Source: Arcobacter siniprincipis (GTDB taxonomy: Bacteria > Campylobacterota > Campylobacteria > Campylobacterales > Arcobacteraceae). Taken from it: a stretch of DNA of 64,000 bases. Every line of letters begins with the position of its first letter. Position 1 is the first letter of the stretch. The stretch is from positions 1,736,001-1,800,000 of the forward strand of contig NZ_CP182343.1 of the NCBI RefSeq assembly GCF_048571125.1. Direction: 5' to 3'. The notes beneath the pieces were generated by a model. That model searched no databases. It was not told where the DNA came from and saw nothing but the letters and a program-made list of their open reading frames with translations. Shown here one piece after another: positions 9,290 through 17,764 of the stretch. The position numbers and the translations under genes were made by a program.

Positions 9290-10384
9290 TTAATCATTAT
9301 TTTGAAAATGAGCTAAAATTTTAGTCATTAAATCAATTCTAGCTTGAAAACTACTTTTCAAGGCTCTTTCTTTTACTGTGTGATCACCATCTCCAAATGG
9401 ACCAAATCCATCTAAGGTTGTAACTCCACAGGAGGCAACAATATTTGCATCACTTACTCCACCTCTTTTTTCAGTTAATATTTTACTATTGGTAATTTTT
9501 TCTATTTGAGTGATTAAATCTAATTGATTAGGATTTTCTTGCATAACATCTCTTTGGATTGAACCTGTTAATGTAGATATAGTCCCATTTATATAAGATT
9601 TATCTACTATTTTGTCTATACCCTTTAAAACTCTTTGTTTTTCATCATTTGAGGTGTATCTTATTTCTAAAGTAATTTCACATTTAGGGGATATTGTATT
9701 TGCTCCAATTCCACCATTAATCTTTCCAACATTTACAGTAGTTTCTAAATCAAGGTTTGTCAATTTAACTAAATCTTGTAATTTAAAACTAGCTTCTAAA
9801 TTAGCATCAATACCTTTATCATAATGATTCCCAGCATGACTAGCTTTTCCCTCAATTGTTATTGTAAAAGTTCCTACACCTTTTCTTTGAGTAACAACTT
9901 CCATATTTTCACCAGCTGCTTCAAAAACAAAACATATATCATAATTTTTTGCAATATTTGAAGTTACAAGTTTAGAATCATCACTTCCAGACTCTTCATC
10001 TGATACAAGTAAAAAATCTATATTATGAATTTCTTTATTTGTAATAAAAATATTTCTAAGAGCTTGTAAAGCAACAATATTGCCACCTTTCATATCACAA
10101 GCACCAGGCCCATAAATCCAATCTTCATCTTCTGTAACAGATTCAAAAGTATCAGGAGGGAATACGGTATCATTATGTCCTAAAAGTAGAATTTTTGTGC
10201 CATTTCTTTTCTTTGATAAAAAAAGTAAGTGATCACCTATTAATTCACGAGAGTAGCTATTTTTTTGAAAGTTTAAATCTTCCAGCCATCTTGACATGTG
10301 TTTGCCAACTTTATCAACACCATCTTTATTTTTTGTATAAGAGTTTATACTCATTATAGTGATCAAATCGCTTAAATAGTTCAT
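9290..10384 (-). CDS. M20-family metallopeptidase (CPG2/ArgE/DapE type)
   Basis: A 364-residue di-zinc amidohydrolase. Metal ligands and catalytic residues can be read in order: His70-x-Asp72 (LLLGHND), Asp97 (GPGACDMKGG), the Glu130-Glu131 pair (VSDEESGSDD), a further acid near 155 (FEAAGEN), and His in GDGDHTVKE close to the C-terminus. The dimerisation insert begins near ASHAG. The DTVFPPDTF segment and overall shape are closest to carboxypeptidase-G2-like members, which remove C-terminal glutamate or cleave N-acyl amino acids. It has no signal peptide, so it is cytoplasmic. It is the first gene of a four-gene operon with two ATP-grasp ligases and an M14 carboxypeptidase, which points to turnover of a ligase product. 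Confidence 0.88.
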   Translation of the reverse strand: MNYLSDLITIMSINSYTKNKDGVDKVGKHMSRWLEDLNFQKNSYSRELIGDHLLFLSKKRNGTKILLLGHNDTVFPPDTFESVTEDEDWIYGPGACDMKGGNIVALQALRNIFITNKEIHNIDFLLVSDEESGSDDSKLVTSNIAKNYDICFVFEAAGENMEVVTQRKGVGTFTITIEGKASHAGNHYDKGIDANLEASFKLQDLVKLTNLDLETTVNVGKINGGIGANTISPKCEITLEIRYTSNDEKQRVLKGIDKIVDKSYINGTISTLTGSIQRDVMQENPNQLDLITQIEKITNSKILTEKRGGVSDANIVASCGVTTLDGFGPFGDGDHTVKERALKSSFQARIDLMTKILAHFQNND

Positions 10385-10408
10385 TTAATATCCTTAATAT
10401 ATAATTTT

Positions 10409-10437
10409 ATTATAAGATAGTAGCATTTTAGTTACAA
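10409..10437 (-). promoter_or_regulatory. sigma70-type promoter of the M20/ATP-grasp/M14 operon
   Basis: On the minus strand TTGTAA (10437–10432) and TATAAT (10414–10409) are separated by exactly 17 bases, and the M20 start codon is 24 bases further on with AAGGA (10395–10391) as ribosome binding site. This is the only strong promoter-like signal I see for the four-gene operon. The remaining ~110 bases up to the argG terminator hold nothing else I recognise. Confidence 0.6.
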
Positions 10438-10549
10438 ATAATCTAGAATTAAACTATTTAATAGAAAATCATAATCTTAAGTTATATAATAATTTTTATA
10501 TAATTAATAATATAGATGATAGCACAGAATATATATTTGGGAAGGGGAG

Positions 10550-10572
10550 AGGTGGTTATTTTTTAACCACCT
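10550..10572 (-). terminator. hairpin downstream of argG
   Basis: A perfect 9-bp inverted repeat (AGGTGGTTA … TAACCACCT) with a 5-base loop lies 3 bases after the argG stop. On the minus strand it is not followed by a clear T-run, so it may be a transcript-stabilising 3' hairpin or a weak terminator. Confidence 0.5.
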
Positions 10573-10575
10573 TAG

Positions 10576-11817
10576 TTAATTATTTTTTTTCTTTTGACCT
10601 GCGATGATAAATCTAAGAGCATTAAGTCTAATAAAACCTTCTGCATCTTTTTGATTATATACTTCGTCTTCTTCAAATGTAGAGTGAGCTTCTGAATATA
10701 AAGAGTTAACAGATTCTCTTCCTACAACCATAACATTACCTTTGTAAAGTTTTAATCTTACAGTACCTTCAACATTTACTTGAGTTGCATCAATTGCAGC
10801 TTGAAGCATTTCTCTCTCTGGAGAAAACCAATATCCTTGATAAATTAGTTTTGCATATTTAGGCATCATTTCATCTTTTAAATGAGCAGCTTCTCTATCT
10901 AAACATATAGATTCAATAGCTCTATGAGCTTTTAACATAATTGTTCCACCTGGAGTTTCATAACATCCTCTTGCTTTCATACCTACATATCTATTTTCTA
11001 CAATATCAACTCTTCCAATTCCATGTTTATTACCATAATCATTTAATTTTTTAAGTAATGTTGCAGGAGATAATTCTTCCCCATTGATTGATATTGGATC
11101 ACCATTTTTATACCCAATAGTAATGTATTCAGCTTCATCAGGAGCTTTTTCAGGAGAAGTTGTCCATAACCACATTGATTCTTCTGGTTCATTATTTGGA
11201 TTTTCTAAATGTAAACCTTCATATGAAATATGTAAAAGATTTGCATCCATAGAATATGGGCTAATAGCTGGGTTTCCATCTTTATCAAGATGTTTTTTGT
11301 CTATTTCAATTCCATTTTTTTTAGCATAAGCTAATAATTTTTCTCTAGAATTTAAATCCCATTCTCTCCAAGGTGCAATAACAGTAATCTCAGAATCAAG
11401 TCCTAGATAGCCTAATTCAAATCTTACTTGGTCATTTCCTTTTCCTGTTGCCCCATGAGAAACAGCATCTGCACCCATTTTATGTGCAATTTCAATTTGT
11501 TTTTTTGCAATTAAAGGTCTTGCAATTGAAGTACCTAATAAATATTCACCTTCATAAATTGCATTTGCTCTAAACATAGGAAATACATAATCTTTTACAA
11601 ACTCTTCTTTGATATCTAGTATAAATATATTTTCAGGTTTAATTCCACAAGCTAAAGCTTTAATTCTAGCTGGTTCAACTTCTTCACCTTGACCTAAATC
11701 AGCTGTGAATGTAATAACTTCAGCATTATATTCATCTTGAAGCCATTTTAGTATTGTAGATGTATCAAGTCCACCACTATAGGCTAATACTACTTTTTTT
11801 ACTTCTTTTTTACTCAT
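10576..11817 (-). CDS. argG: argininosuccinate synthase
   Basis: A 413-residue cytoplasmic enzyme that condenses citrulline and aspartate with ATP in arginine biosynthesis. The N-type ATP pyrophosphatase P-loop is at residues 11–21 (LAYSGGLDTST), and further family signatures are visible: SHGATGKGNDQVRFE, ISPYSMDANLLH, and VGMKARGCYETPG. Length fits the type-1 family. It diverges from the S4-domain gene across a 60-base intergenic region. The arginine-pathway enzyme argF is encoded 13.5 kb away in a separate operon, so the arginine genes are dispersed here. Confidence 0.97.
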   Translation of the reverse strand: MSKKEVKKVVLAYSGGLDTSTILKWLQDEYNAEVITFTADLGQGEEVEPARIKALACGIKPENIFILDIKEEFVKDYVFPMFRANAIYEGEYLLGTSIARPLIAKKQIEIAHKMGADAVSHGATGKGNDQVRFELGYLGLDSEITVIAPWREWDLNSREKLLAYAKKNGIEIDKKHLDKDGNPAISPYSMDANLLHISYEGLHLENPNNEPEESMWLWTTSPEKAPDEAEYITIGYKNGDPISINGEELSPATLLKKLNDYGNKHGIGRVDIVENRYVGMKARGCYETPGGTIMLKAHRAIESICLDREAAHLKDEMMPKYAKLIYQGYWFSPEREMLQAAIDATQVNVEGTVRLKLYKGNVMVVGRESVNSLYSEAHSTFEEDEVYNQKDAEGFIRLNALRFIIAGQKKKNN

Positions 11818-11870
11818 TTTTATATCCTATATCATAGTAATTTTAAGGAGTTATTTTATCTTATCTTAGC

Positions 11871-11876
11871 TATAAT
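11871..11876 (+). promoter_or_regulatory. -10 box giving a near-leaderless S4-gene transcript
   Basis: A perfect TATAAT sits only 7 bases before the ATG at 11884. A start site at the usual distance (about 11882–11884) would make the mRNA leaderless or nearly so. No TTGACA-like -35 is visible, which is common for Campylobacterota promoters. Confidence 0.5.
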
Positions 11877-11883
11877 CTTGTTT

Positions 11884-12147
11884 ATGAGAATAGATAAATT
11901 TTTAAACGCAGTTAATATAACAAAAAGAAGAGCAGTTGCTGAAGATATGCTGGAGCATAAAGTAGTTCATATAAATGGCATGCCAGTTAAAAAGGCAAAA
12001 GAAGTTAAGGTTGGAGATTTAATTGAAATTAAATATTTAGAGTATACAGAAGAGTATAAAGTACTACAAATTCCCCAAACAAAATCAACTCCAAAATCAA
12101 AACAAACAGAATACATAGAAAAAATAAAAGGAAAAGATGATGTTTAG
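11884..12147 (+). CDS. S4-domain RNA-binding protein (RqcP/Hsp15-like)
   Basis: An 87-residue protein that is essentially one S4 RNA-binding domain: MRIDKFLNAVNITKRRAVAEDML … VVHINGMPVK … VKVGDLIEIKY. Family members (Hsp15/HslR, RqcP/YabO) bind stalled 50S subunits with peptidyl-tRNA and act in ribosome rescue; that role is transferred from the family. I chose the ATG at 11884 rather than a TTG two codons upstream, because S4 proteins of this kind begin MR(I/L)DKFL. The only purine-rich AAGGAG is over 30 bases away, so initiation is probably leaderless. Its end overlaps the trpD start by 11 bases, so trpD is cotranscribed. Confidence 0.85.
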   Translation: MRIDKFLNAVNITKRRAVAEDMLEHKVVHINGMPVKKAKEVKVGDLIEIKYLEYTEEYKVLQIPQTKSTPKSKQTEYIEKIKGKDDV

Positions 12148-13123
12148 TACTGATAAACTAAAATTTGATGATATTTTTGAAAATAGACTTCCTGTTGAAG
12201 AAGTAAGAGAGTATTTAATCAAATTATACGAAGATGGAGAAACAGCTGAACAAATAGCAGCAGCAGCTGATGCAATGAGAGATCACTTTATTCCTTTACC
12301 CGTTGATTATTCTTTAAAAGATGAATTAATTGACAATTGTGGAACTGGTGGAGATAAATCAAATAGTTTTAATATCTCAACAACTGTATCCTTACTGCTT
12401 GTTGCTTGTGGCTCAAAAGTGGCAAAACATGGTAATAGAAGTATTACAAGTAAATCAGGAAGTGCTGATATGCTAGAAGAGCTTGGTATAAATTTAAATT
12501 TGAGTATTGAGAATCAAGTAAAAATGCTAGAAAATACTGGATTTGTATTTATGTTTGCTCAAAATCATCATCCTTCTATGAAAAATATTATGCCTATACG
12601 AAAATCAATACCACATAGAACTATTTTTAATATTTTAGGACCTTTAAGTAATCCTGCAACAGTGTCAAAACAATTAATTGGTGTTTTTAGTGATGAATAT
12701 ATCCATAGAATGATTACAGCTCTAAGTCTTTTAGATACAAGAAGAGCTATGGTAGTTAGTTCAAAAGATGGAATGGATGAAATTTCAATTAGTGATGTTA
12801 CTTATGCAACTACATTAATTGACCAAAGAACAAGTGATTTTATAATAGACCCTAGAGATTTTGGCCTAGGTATGTATTCAAAAGATGATATTTTAGGTGG
12901 TGATGCAAAAGAAAATGCCAAAATCACAAGAGATATCCTAGAAGGCAAAGTAACTGGTGCAAAACTTGATATTGTATTACTTAATGCTGGGGCTGCACTA
13001 TTTATTGATAATAAAGCAAAAGATATAAAAGAAGGTATTGAAATAGCAAGAGAAGCTATTAAATCTGGAAAAGCAAAAGAAAAACTTGAACAAATCATTA
13101 ATTTTTCTAAAAGTATGAAATAG
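12137..13123 (+). CDS. trpD: anthranilate phosphoribosyltransferase
   Basis: A 328-residue enzyme that transfers phosphoribose from PRPP to anthranilate in tryptophan biosynthesis. The PRPP-binding signature CGTGGDKSNSFN is at residues 68–79, followed by AKHGNRSITSKSGSAD and the HPSMKNIMPIRK anthranilate-site region. Length is normal. No other trp genes are present in the window; trpD sits between an S4 RNA-binding gene, which it overlaps, and tsaE, which starts 8 bases after it. ATGs at 12137 and 12140 are both possible starts; AAAGGAAAAG precedes them. Confidence 0.95.
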   Translation: MMFSTDKLKFDDIFENRLPVEEVREYLIKLYEDGETAEQIAAAADAMRDHFIPLPVDYSLKDELIDNCGTGGDKSNSFNISTTVSLLLVACGSKVAKHGNRSITSKSGSADMLEELGINLNLSIENQVKMLENTGFVFMFAQNHHPSMKNIMPIRKSIPHRTIFNILGPLSNPATVSKQLIGVFSDEYIHRMITALSLLDTRRAMVVSSKDGMDEISISDVTYATTLIDQRTSDFIIDPRDFGLGMYSKDDILGGDAKENAKITRDILEGKVTGAKLDIVLLNAGAALFIDNKAKDIKEGIEIAREAIKSGKAKEKLEQIINFSKSMK

Positions 13124-13130
13124 GGTAGTT

Positions 13131-13550
13131 TTGGAAAAAATAGAATTAATATTAGAAGAAAATGATTTAATTAAAATCATTAATAAATTAGATAAAATAA
13201 TTGATAAAAAAGAGTCAATTGTTTTATTAAGAGGTGATTTAGCAAGTGGTAAGACTACTTTAGTTAAAAACTATGTAAAGTTTTTGAAAATCGATGATTT
13301 AGTTACATCACCAACTTTTTCAATTCAAACAATTTATGGGGAAAATATTTACCATTATGATGTTTATAATAAGAGTTTAGAAGAGTTTATATCTTTAGGC
13401 TTATTAGAAGAGTTTGAAAAAGAAGGTATTCATTTTGTAGAGTGGGGGGATGATAGATTAAATGAACTTCTTAACTCTTATGGCTTCCATACTATTAAAA
13501 TAGATATTGAAAAATTAGAAAATAAAAGGCGATATATAATTAATGCATAA
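13131..13550 (+). CDS. tsaE: tRNA threonylcarbamoyladenosine biosynthesis ATPase
   Basis: A 139-residue P-loop ATPase that works with TsaB and TsaD to make t6A37 on ANN-decoding tRNAs. The Walker A motif RGDLASGKTT is at residues 34–43, followed by the family's SPTFSI segment and a YHYDVYN block; FVEWGDD near residue 105 is the usual conserved acidic/Trp motif. Translation starts at a TTG (13131) preceded by TAGGG at a good distance. The C-terminus overlaps lptB by 8 bases. Confidence 0.93.
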   Translation: MEKIELILEENDLIKIINKLDKIIDKKESIVLLRGDLASGKTTLVKNYVKFLKIDDLVTSPTFSIQTIYGENIYHYDVYNKSLEEFISLGLLEEFEKEGIHFVEWGDDRLNELLNSYGFHTIKIDIEKLENKRRYIINA

Positions 13551-14265
13551 ATTAAGAATAGAAAACATAACCAAAAACATTAAAAAAACTCAAATTTTAC
13601 ATGGTATTTCACTTGAAGTTAAATCTGGAGAAATAGTTGGTTTATTAGGACCAAATGGAGCAGGTAAAACTACAACTTTTTATACAGTTTGTGGACTTGT
13701 AAAACCAAGTTCAGGTAAAGTTTTTCTTGATGAAACAGATATTACAAATCTACCTTTGCATAAAAGGGCATTGAGAGGAATTGGCTATTTACCACAAGAG
13801 TCATCTATTTTTAAAGACTTAAGTGTAGAAGATAATTTAATGCTTGCAGCACAAATTGTTACAAATGATAAGGCAGAACAATTTAAAAGAGTAGAAGAGT
13901 TACTTGAAGTTTTTAATATTGAACCTATTAGACAAAGAAAAGGAATTTCTTTATCAGGAGGGGAAAGAAGAAGAACAGAAATAGCAAGAGCTTTAGTATC
14001 AAAACCAGTTTTTTTATTGCTTGATGAACCTTTTGCAGGGGTTGATCCAATTGCGGTTAAAGATATTCAAGAGATTATCAATCAATTGACACTTAGAGGT
14101 ATAGGCGTATTAATAACAGATCATAATGTAAGAGAAACCCTTCAAATATGTGATAGGGCATATGTTATGAAAAGTGGGACATTATTAGCTTCTGGAAATA
14201 GTGATGAGATTAGAAATGATGTAAGCGTAAGAGAACACTACCTAGGAGAAAGTTTTACTTTTTAG
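13543..14265 (+). CDS. lptB: LPS-export ABC transporter ATP-binding protein
   Basis: A 240-residue ABC ATPase. Walker A GPNGAGKTT is at 36–44, the signature LSGGERRR near 137–144, Walker B FLLLDEPFAG near 160, and the switch His in LITDHNVRETL. The DEPFAGVDPIAV and DHNVRETLQICDRAY stretches are typical of LptB, which powers LptFG in moving lipopolysaccharide to the outer membrane. It overlaps tsaE by 8 bases and overlaps the convergent receiver gene by 4 bases. kdsB, also an LPS gene, is encoded 1.3 kb downstream on the other strand. Confidence 0.94.
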   Translation: MHKLRIENITKNIKKTQILHGISLEVKSGEIVGLLGPNGAGKTTTFYTVCGLVKPSSGKVFLDETDITNLPLHKRALRGIGYLPQESSIFKDLSVEDNLMLAAQIVTNDKAEQFKRVEELLEVFNIEPIRQRKGISLSGGERRRTEIARALVSKPVFLLLDEPFAGVDPIAVKDIQEIINQLTLRGIGVLITDHNVRETLQICDRAYVMKSGTLLASGNSDEIRNDVSVREHYLGESFTF

Positions 14266-15509
14266 AAGTAAAAAATTCTCTCTTCTTCATTTTCTAGTGC
14301 TTTGTTTAAAGCAGAACTTAATCTTTGTAAAATAAGATCTTCATTATCATCATTTTTCAATTCAACGACTCCAAAAAAACTGTGTTGAGAAAGTTTTTTA
14401 TTCATAAGCATTGTATTTAAAATATTTTCAAGTTTATAAGATACATTTAATGCACCATCTAAATCAGTTTCTGGAAGTAAAACTATAAAATGTGATTTTT
14501 CAGCTTTAAAACAAATATCATGTTCTCTAATATTATTTTTAATTAATTCACTAATATCATTTAAAAAGTCTTCATAAGAGATAATTTTTTCATCTATATT
14601 TTTTACGCTTAGTTTTATTAAAGATAAATCTTTTCTATATCTTCTAACTCTTTTTGATTCAATTGAAAAAATCTTGTGAAATTTATTTAGATTGTATAAG
14701 CCTGTTATTAAGTCATGGTTATATTTATATTCGAATAGATTTGATTTTTCATTTAAATTTGTAATATCAAATAAAGAGACTAGAAAATATATCTTTTCCT
14801 TTTCTATTTTTGTAACATTTAATTTAAAAGTTCTTGTAACATCAACTACTTTTATCTTTATTAAGACATTTTCATTATCTAAATTAGATATAAACTCATA
14901 CCAAGGAGTAGTTTTCAACTCTTCTTTCGTAGAAAATTGTTCTTTGTCTAATAATATTTTTTCTAAATTTATATCAAATACTTTGAAGTTTTTTGAAAAT
15001 ATATCATTCTGTGCAACTATTTCCCCATCTTCTATAATAGTTACCAAACTATCTTGTTTATTTAGTAACTCAAGAATAGAGTCATCAAATTTATTGTTAC
15101 TAGTATATATAATATTTTTTAAAAACTTGTGTTCTAAACATTTTGTAATATTTTTTATTAATTCATATAAGTCTAAAGGTTTTAAACAATATGAACTAAT
15201 ACCTAATTCAATAGATTTTTTATAAAAACTAGAATCAGTATGTGCTGTTGTTACGATACTAGGTATATTTGAATTAATTTCATTAATTCTTTTTATCATC
15301 TCTAACCCATTCATTTTAGGCATATTAATATCAGCAATAATTAAATCTATATCAGGATTATTTTTAAATGATTCAAGACCTTCTTCTCCATCGTTGCAGA
15401 CAAACAATTTACCAATAATACTATTTAAAATATTAGAAGTGAAATTTCTTATTTCTTCTTGGTCTTCCACATAAAGTATATTTAGTTGTTTAAAAAAATC
15501 TTTATTCAT
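14262..15509 (-). CDS. response regulator with degenerate GGDEF domain
   Basis: A 415-residue cytoplasmic protein. Residues 8–125 are a receiver with acidic pocket VEDQEE, phospho-Asp60 (IIADINMP) and the conserved Lys in CLKPLDL. A middle part (about 135–260) looks PAS-like. Residues about 265–410 follow the GGDEF fold (HDLITGLYNLNKFHKI … IVLLPETDLDGA), but the catalytic GG(D/E)EF is replaced by EKSHF at 337–341, so diguanylate cyclase activity is not expected. It may bind c-di-GMP, or signal only by protein contact. It is convergent with lptB (4-base overlap) and no partner kinase is adjacent, although a PAS kinase gene lies about 0.8 kb upstream on the same strand beyond kdsB. Confidence 0.85.
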   Translation of the reverse strand: MNKDFFKQLNILYVEDQEEIRNFTSNILNSIIGKLFVCNDGEEGLESFKNNPDIDLIIADINMPKMNGLEMIKRINEINSNIPSIVTTAHTDSSFYKKSIELGISSYCLKPLDLYELIKNITKCLEHKFLKNIIYTSNNKFDDSILELLNKQDSLVTIIEDGEIVAQNDIFSKNFKVFDINLEKILLDKEQFSTKEELKTTPWYEFISNLDNENVLIKIKVVDVTRTFKLNVTKIEKEKIYFLVSLFDITNLNEKSNLFEYKYNHDLITGLYNLNKFHKIFSIESKRVRRYRKDLSLIKLSVKNIDEKIISYEDFLNDISELIKNNIREHDICFKAEKSHFIVLLPETDLDGALNVSYKLENILNTMLMNKKLSQHSFFGVVELKNDDNEDLILQRLSSALNKALENEEERIFYF

Positions 15510-15550
15510 AATACCTTCTATTTTATATTAAAATTTTGTTTGAGATTAAT

Positions 15551-16276
15551 TTATTTTGCAAAAATATTAAGTGCATTTTTTAAATCTTCTTCTGTATCAA
15601 TACCAAATGATTTAGACTCTACTTCAACCATCGCAATTTTCTTTTCATGATAAATTGCTCTTAATTGTTCAAGTTTTTCTATACTTTCAGTTTGTGCTGC
15701 AGGAAGTTTACAAAACTCATCTAAACTTTTGACAGTAAAACCATAAATTCCCAAATGTCCATTATATGTGGCATTCTCATAGTGGTCTCGGTAGTATGGA
15801 ATTTTGCTTCTAGAAAAATATGTGGCATTTCCCTTGTCATTTAATAATACTTTTACATGATTTGGATCATCTGCTAATTGTGAAGATATCTTTTTATGGC
15901 AAGATACAATCATAATATCTTCTTTATTGTTTCTAACTTCTTTTACTCTACTAATAACAGCTTTTATCACATCAACTTCTATAAAAGGTTCATCAGCTTG
16001 AACATTAATAACGATATCATCTTCTTTTAAATTGAGTTTTTTGGCTGCTTCATTTATCCTATCCGTTCCACTTTGATGTTCATTTGAAGTGATAATAGCA
16101 TTTATTCCATGTTCTTTTGCTAATCTTATTACATCCTCAGAATCTGTAGCGATTGTTACATCATCTAAACTACTTACTTGTTTTGCAGTTCTTATAACCA
16201 TAGGTAAACCAAGTATATCAACTAAGATTTTATTTTGAAATCTACTAGAATTTAATCTTGCAGGTATTATTATCAT
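15551..16276 (-). CDS. kdsB: 3-deoxy-manno-octulosonate cytidylyltransferase
   Basis: A 241-residue enzyme that activates Kdo as CMP-Kdo for lipopolysaccharide inner-core synthesis. The N-terminal nucleotide-binding signature IIIPARLNSSRFQNK is clear, followed by ITSNEHQSGTDRI, INVQADEPFI and YFSRSKIPY, all diagnostic of KdsB. Length fits. It follows the PAS-kinase gene on the same strand with a 12-base gap, so the two may share a transcript. Confidence 0.96.
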   Translation of the reverse strand: MIIIPARLNSSRFQNKILVDILGLPMVIRTAKQVSSLDDVTIATDSEDVIRLAKEHGINAIITSNEHQSGTDRINEAAKKLNLKEDDIVINVQADEPFIEVDVIKAVISRVKEVRNNKEDIMIVSCHKKISSQLADDPNHVKVLLNDKGNATYFSRSKIPYYRDHYENATYNGHLGIYGFTVKSLDEFCKLPAAQTESIEKLEQLRAIYHEKKIAMVEVESKSFGIDTEEDLKNALNIFAK

Positions 16277-16288
16277 ATTTTGTTTCCT

Positions 16289-17692
16289 TTAAATTATTAT
16301 AGGCAATTTTATTTTAATAGTTGTTTCATTTGAGACTGAGTTAACTTCTATTGTACCTTTTAAATGCATTTCGATAATACTTTTAACAATGTATAATCCT
16401 AATCCTACACCATGTTTCTCATCTTTTGTTGAAAAATATGGTTCGAATATTTTGGAAATATTATGTTTAGGGATTCCACCTGCATTATCGTGAAAGGATA
16501 ATTCAACAAAATCGTTTATTTTTTTAACTTCTATAAATATCCTTTTATTATCTTCCATCATATTTTTTTGCATTGCTTCAATAGAATTTTGAACAAGATT
16601 ATTAAATACAGTTACTAATCTATCTTGATAGGTTTCTAGTATTAAAGTTTCATCACATATTATTTCGAAGTTAACGACCCTTTTATATGGTTTGATTAAA
16701 GTTTCAAACAATTTTTTTAATTCTACTACCTCTTTTTGTCCCTCAAACTCTATTAGGGATTTAAACTCTTCTATTGTATTTGATAAAGTTTTTACACTTT
16801 CATTTATTTTTTTTAAGCCTTCATAAAAAGGTCCATTATCATCTATGTCAAGAGACAGTTTCTGAGCAATAATAGAAATTGTATTAAGTGGTTGTCTCCA
16901 TTCATGAGAAATAGTTCTAATAGTATCTGTCATAATATTTAGCTTATTATCTTGAACTAATAGTTTTTCAGATTGTTCTAAAGTATGAGTAATATCAAAC
17001 ATAAGAGCTGTAAATCCAGTAATATCACCATATTTATTATAAATTGGTTTTATTTTAAGGTCTACCCAAAAAATGTCATTATTCTTTTTTACATTTTTGA
17101 TTTTCCCTGTCCATTCTTTGCCACTTTTTATACTACTCCACAAATCTTCAAAAAGTTCTTTAGGAGAGTCTTCATGTTGAATAACTGCATGTGATCTTCC
17201 TAATAGTTCACTTTTTGAATAACCTGTTAATTTACAAAAAGCATCAGAGACTTCAGTAATAAAACCAAACTTATCTGTATGACTTGAGATAACATATTCA
17301 TTTAAAATTTGGTCATCTGAGATTTGTTTTGTAATATCTTTAGTATTTAAAACAAAAAGCTTTTTATTTAACATAAGAGAAACAGTCACTTTAAGATAAA
17401 TTGGTTTCTTATCTTTTCTTGTACAAACAAGATTCATATCTGTATCATATGAATTTATCATATTATTTTTTAAAAGTTGTAAAAACGAGATTTTGTATGA
17501 TTCATTAACTAAATCAACAAAATTTAAAGATAGTAATTCTAAACTTGTATATCCAAGTATTGGACTTAGAGCATCATTTACATACAAGAATTTACTCTTA
17601 AAATCAATAATAGCAATTCCATCCCATGAGTTATTAATTATTTCTTTTAATTCATAGTTTGTATTTTTCAATTTTTCTAAATCTGAACCCAT
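16289..17692 (-). CDS. soluble PAS-PAS histidine kinase
   Basis: A 467-residue kinase without transmembrane segments. Two PAS domains are visible: about 8–125 (IINNSWDGIAIIDF … LGYTSLELL) and about 130–245 (YVISSHTDKFGFITEVSDAF … LTGYSKSELLGRSHAVI with a PAC-like FWVDLKIKPIYNKYG), the second of the aerotaxis/energy-sensing type. The kinase core has SHEWRQPLN with His263, N box NNLVQNSIEAM and GLGLYIVKS. A cofactor such as FAD or haem is possible but cannot be read from sequence. No response regulator is adjacent; the nearest is the receiver/EKSHF protein about 0.8 kb downstream. It diverges from polA. Confidence 0.88.
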   Translation of the reverse strand: MGSDLEKLKNTNYELKEIINNSWDGIAIIDFKSKFLYVNDALSPILGYTSLELLSLNFVDLVNESYKISFLQLLKNNMINSYDTDMNLVCTRKDKKPIYLKVTVSLMLNKKLFVLNTKDITKQISDDQILNEYVISSHTDKFGFITEVSDAFCKLTGYSKSELLGRSHAVIQHEDSPKELFEDLWSSIKSGKEWTGKIKNVKKNNDIFWVDLKIKPIYNKYGDITGFTALMFDITHTLEQSEKLLVQDNKLNIMTDTIRTISHEWRQPLNTISIIAQKLSLDIDDNGPFYEGLKKINESVKTLSNTIEEFKSLIEFEGQKEVVELKKLFETLIKPYKRVVNFEIICDETLILETYQDRLVTVFNNLVQNSIEAMQKNMMEDNKRIFIEVKKINDFVELSFHDNAGGIPKHNISKIFEPYFSTKDEKHGVGLGLYIVKSIIEMHLKGTIEVNSVSNETTIKIKLPIII

Positions 17693-17729
17693 TAAAAACC
17701 TAAATAAACTTATTTTTATATCTTTTCAT

Positions 17730-17735
17730 TATAAT
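17730..17735 (+). promoter_or_regulatory. -10 box upstream of polA
   Basis: TATAAT lies 29 bases before the polA ATG in the divergent region shared with the PAS kinase gene. No -35 match is seen. AGGG at 17753–17756 is a plausible ribosome binding site. Confidence 0.4.
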
Positions 17736-17764
17736 ATAAAAACTTTAAAACTAGGGAAAATTTA

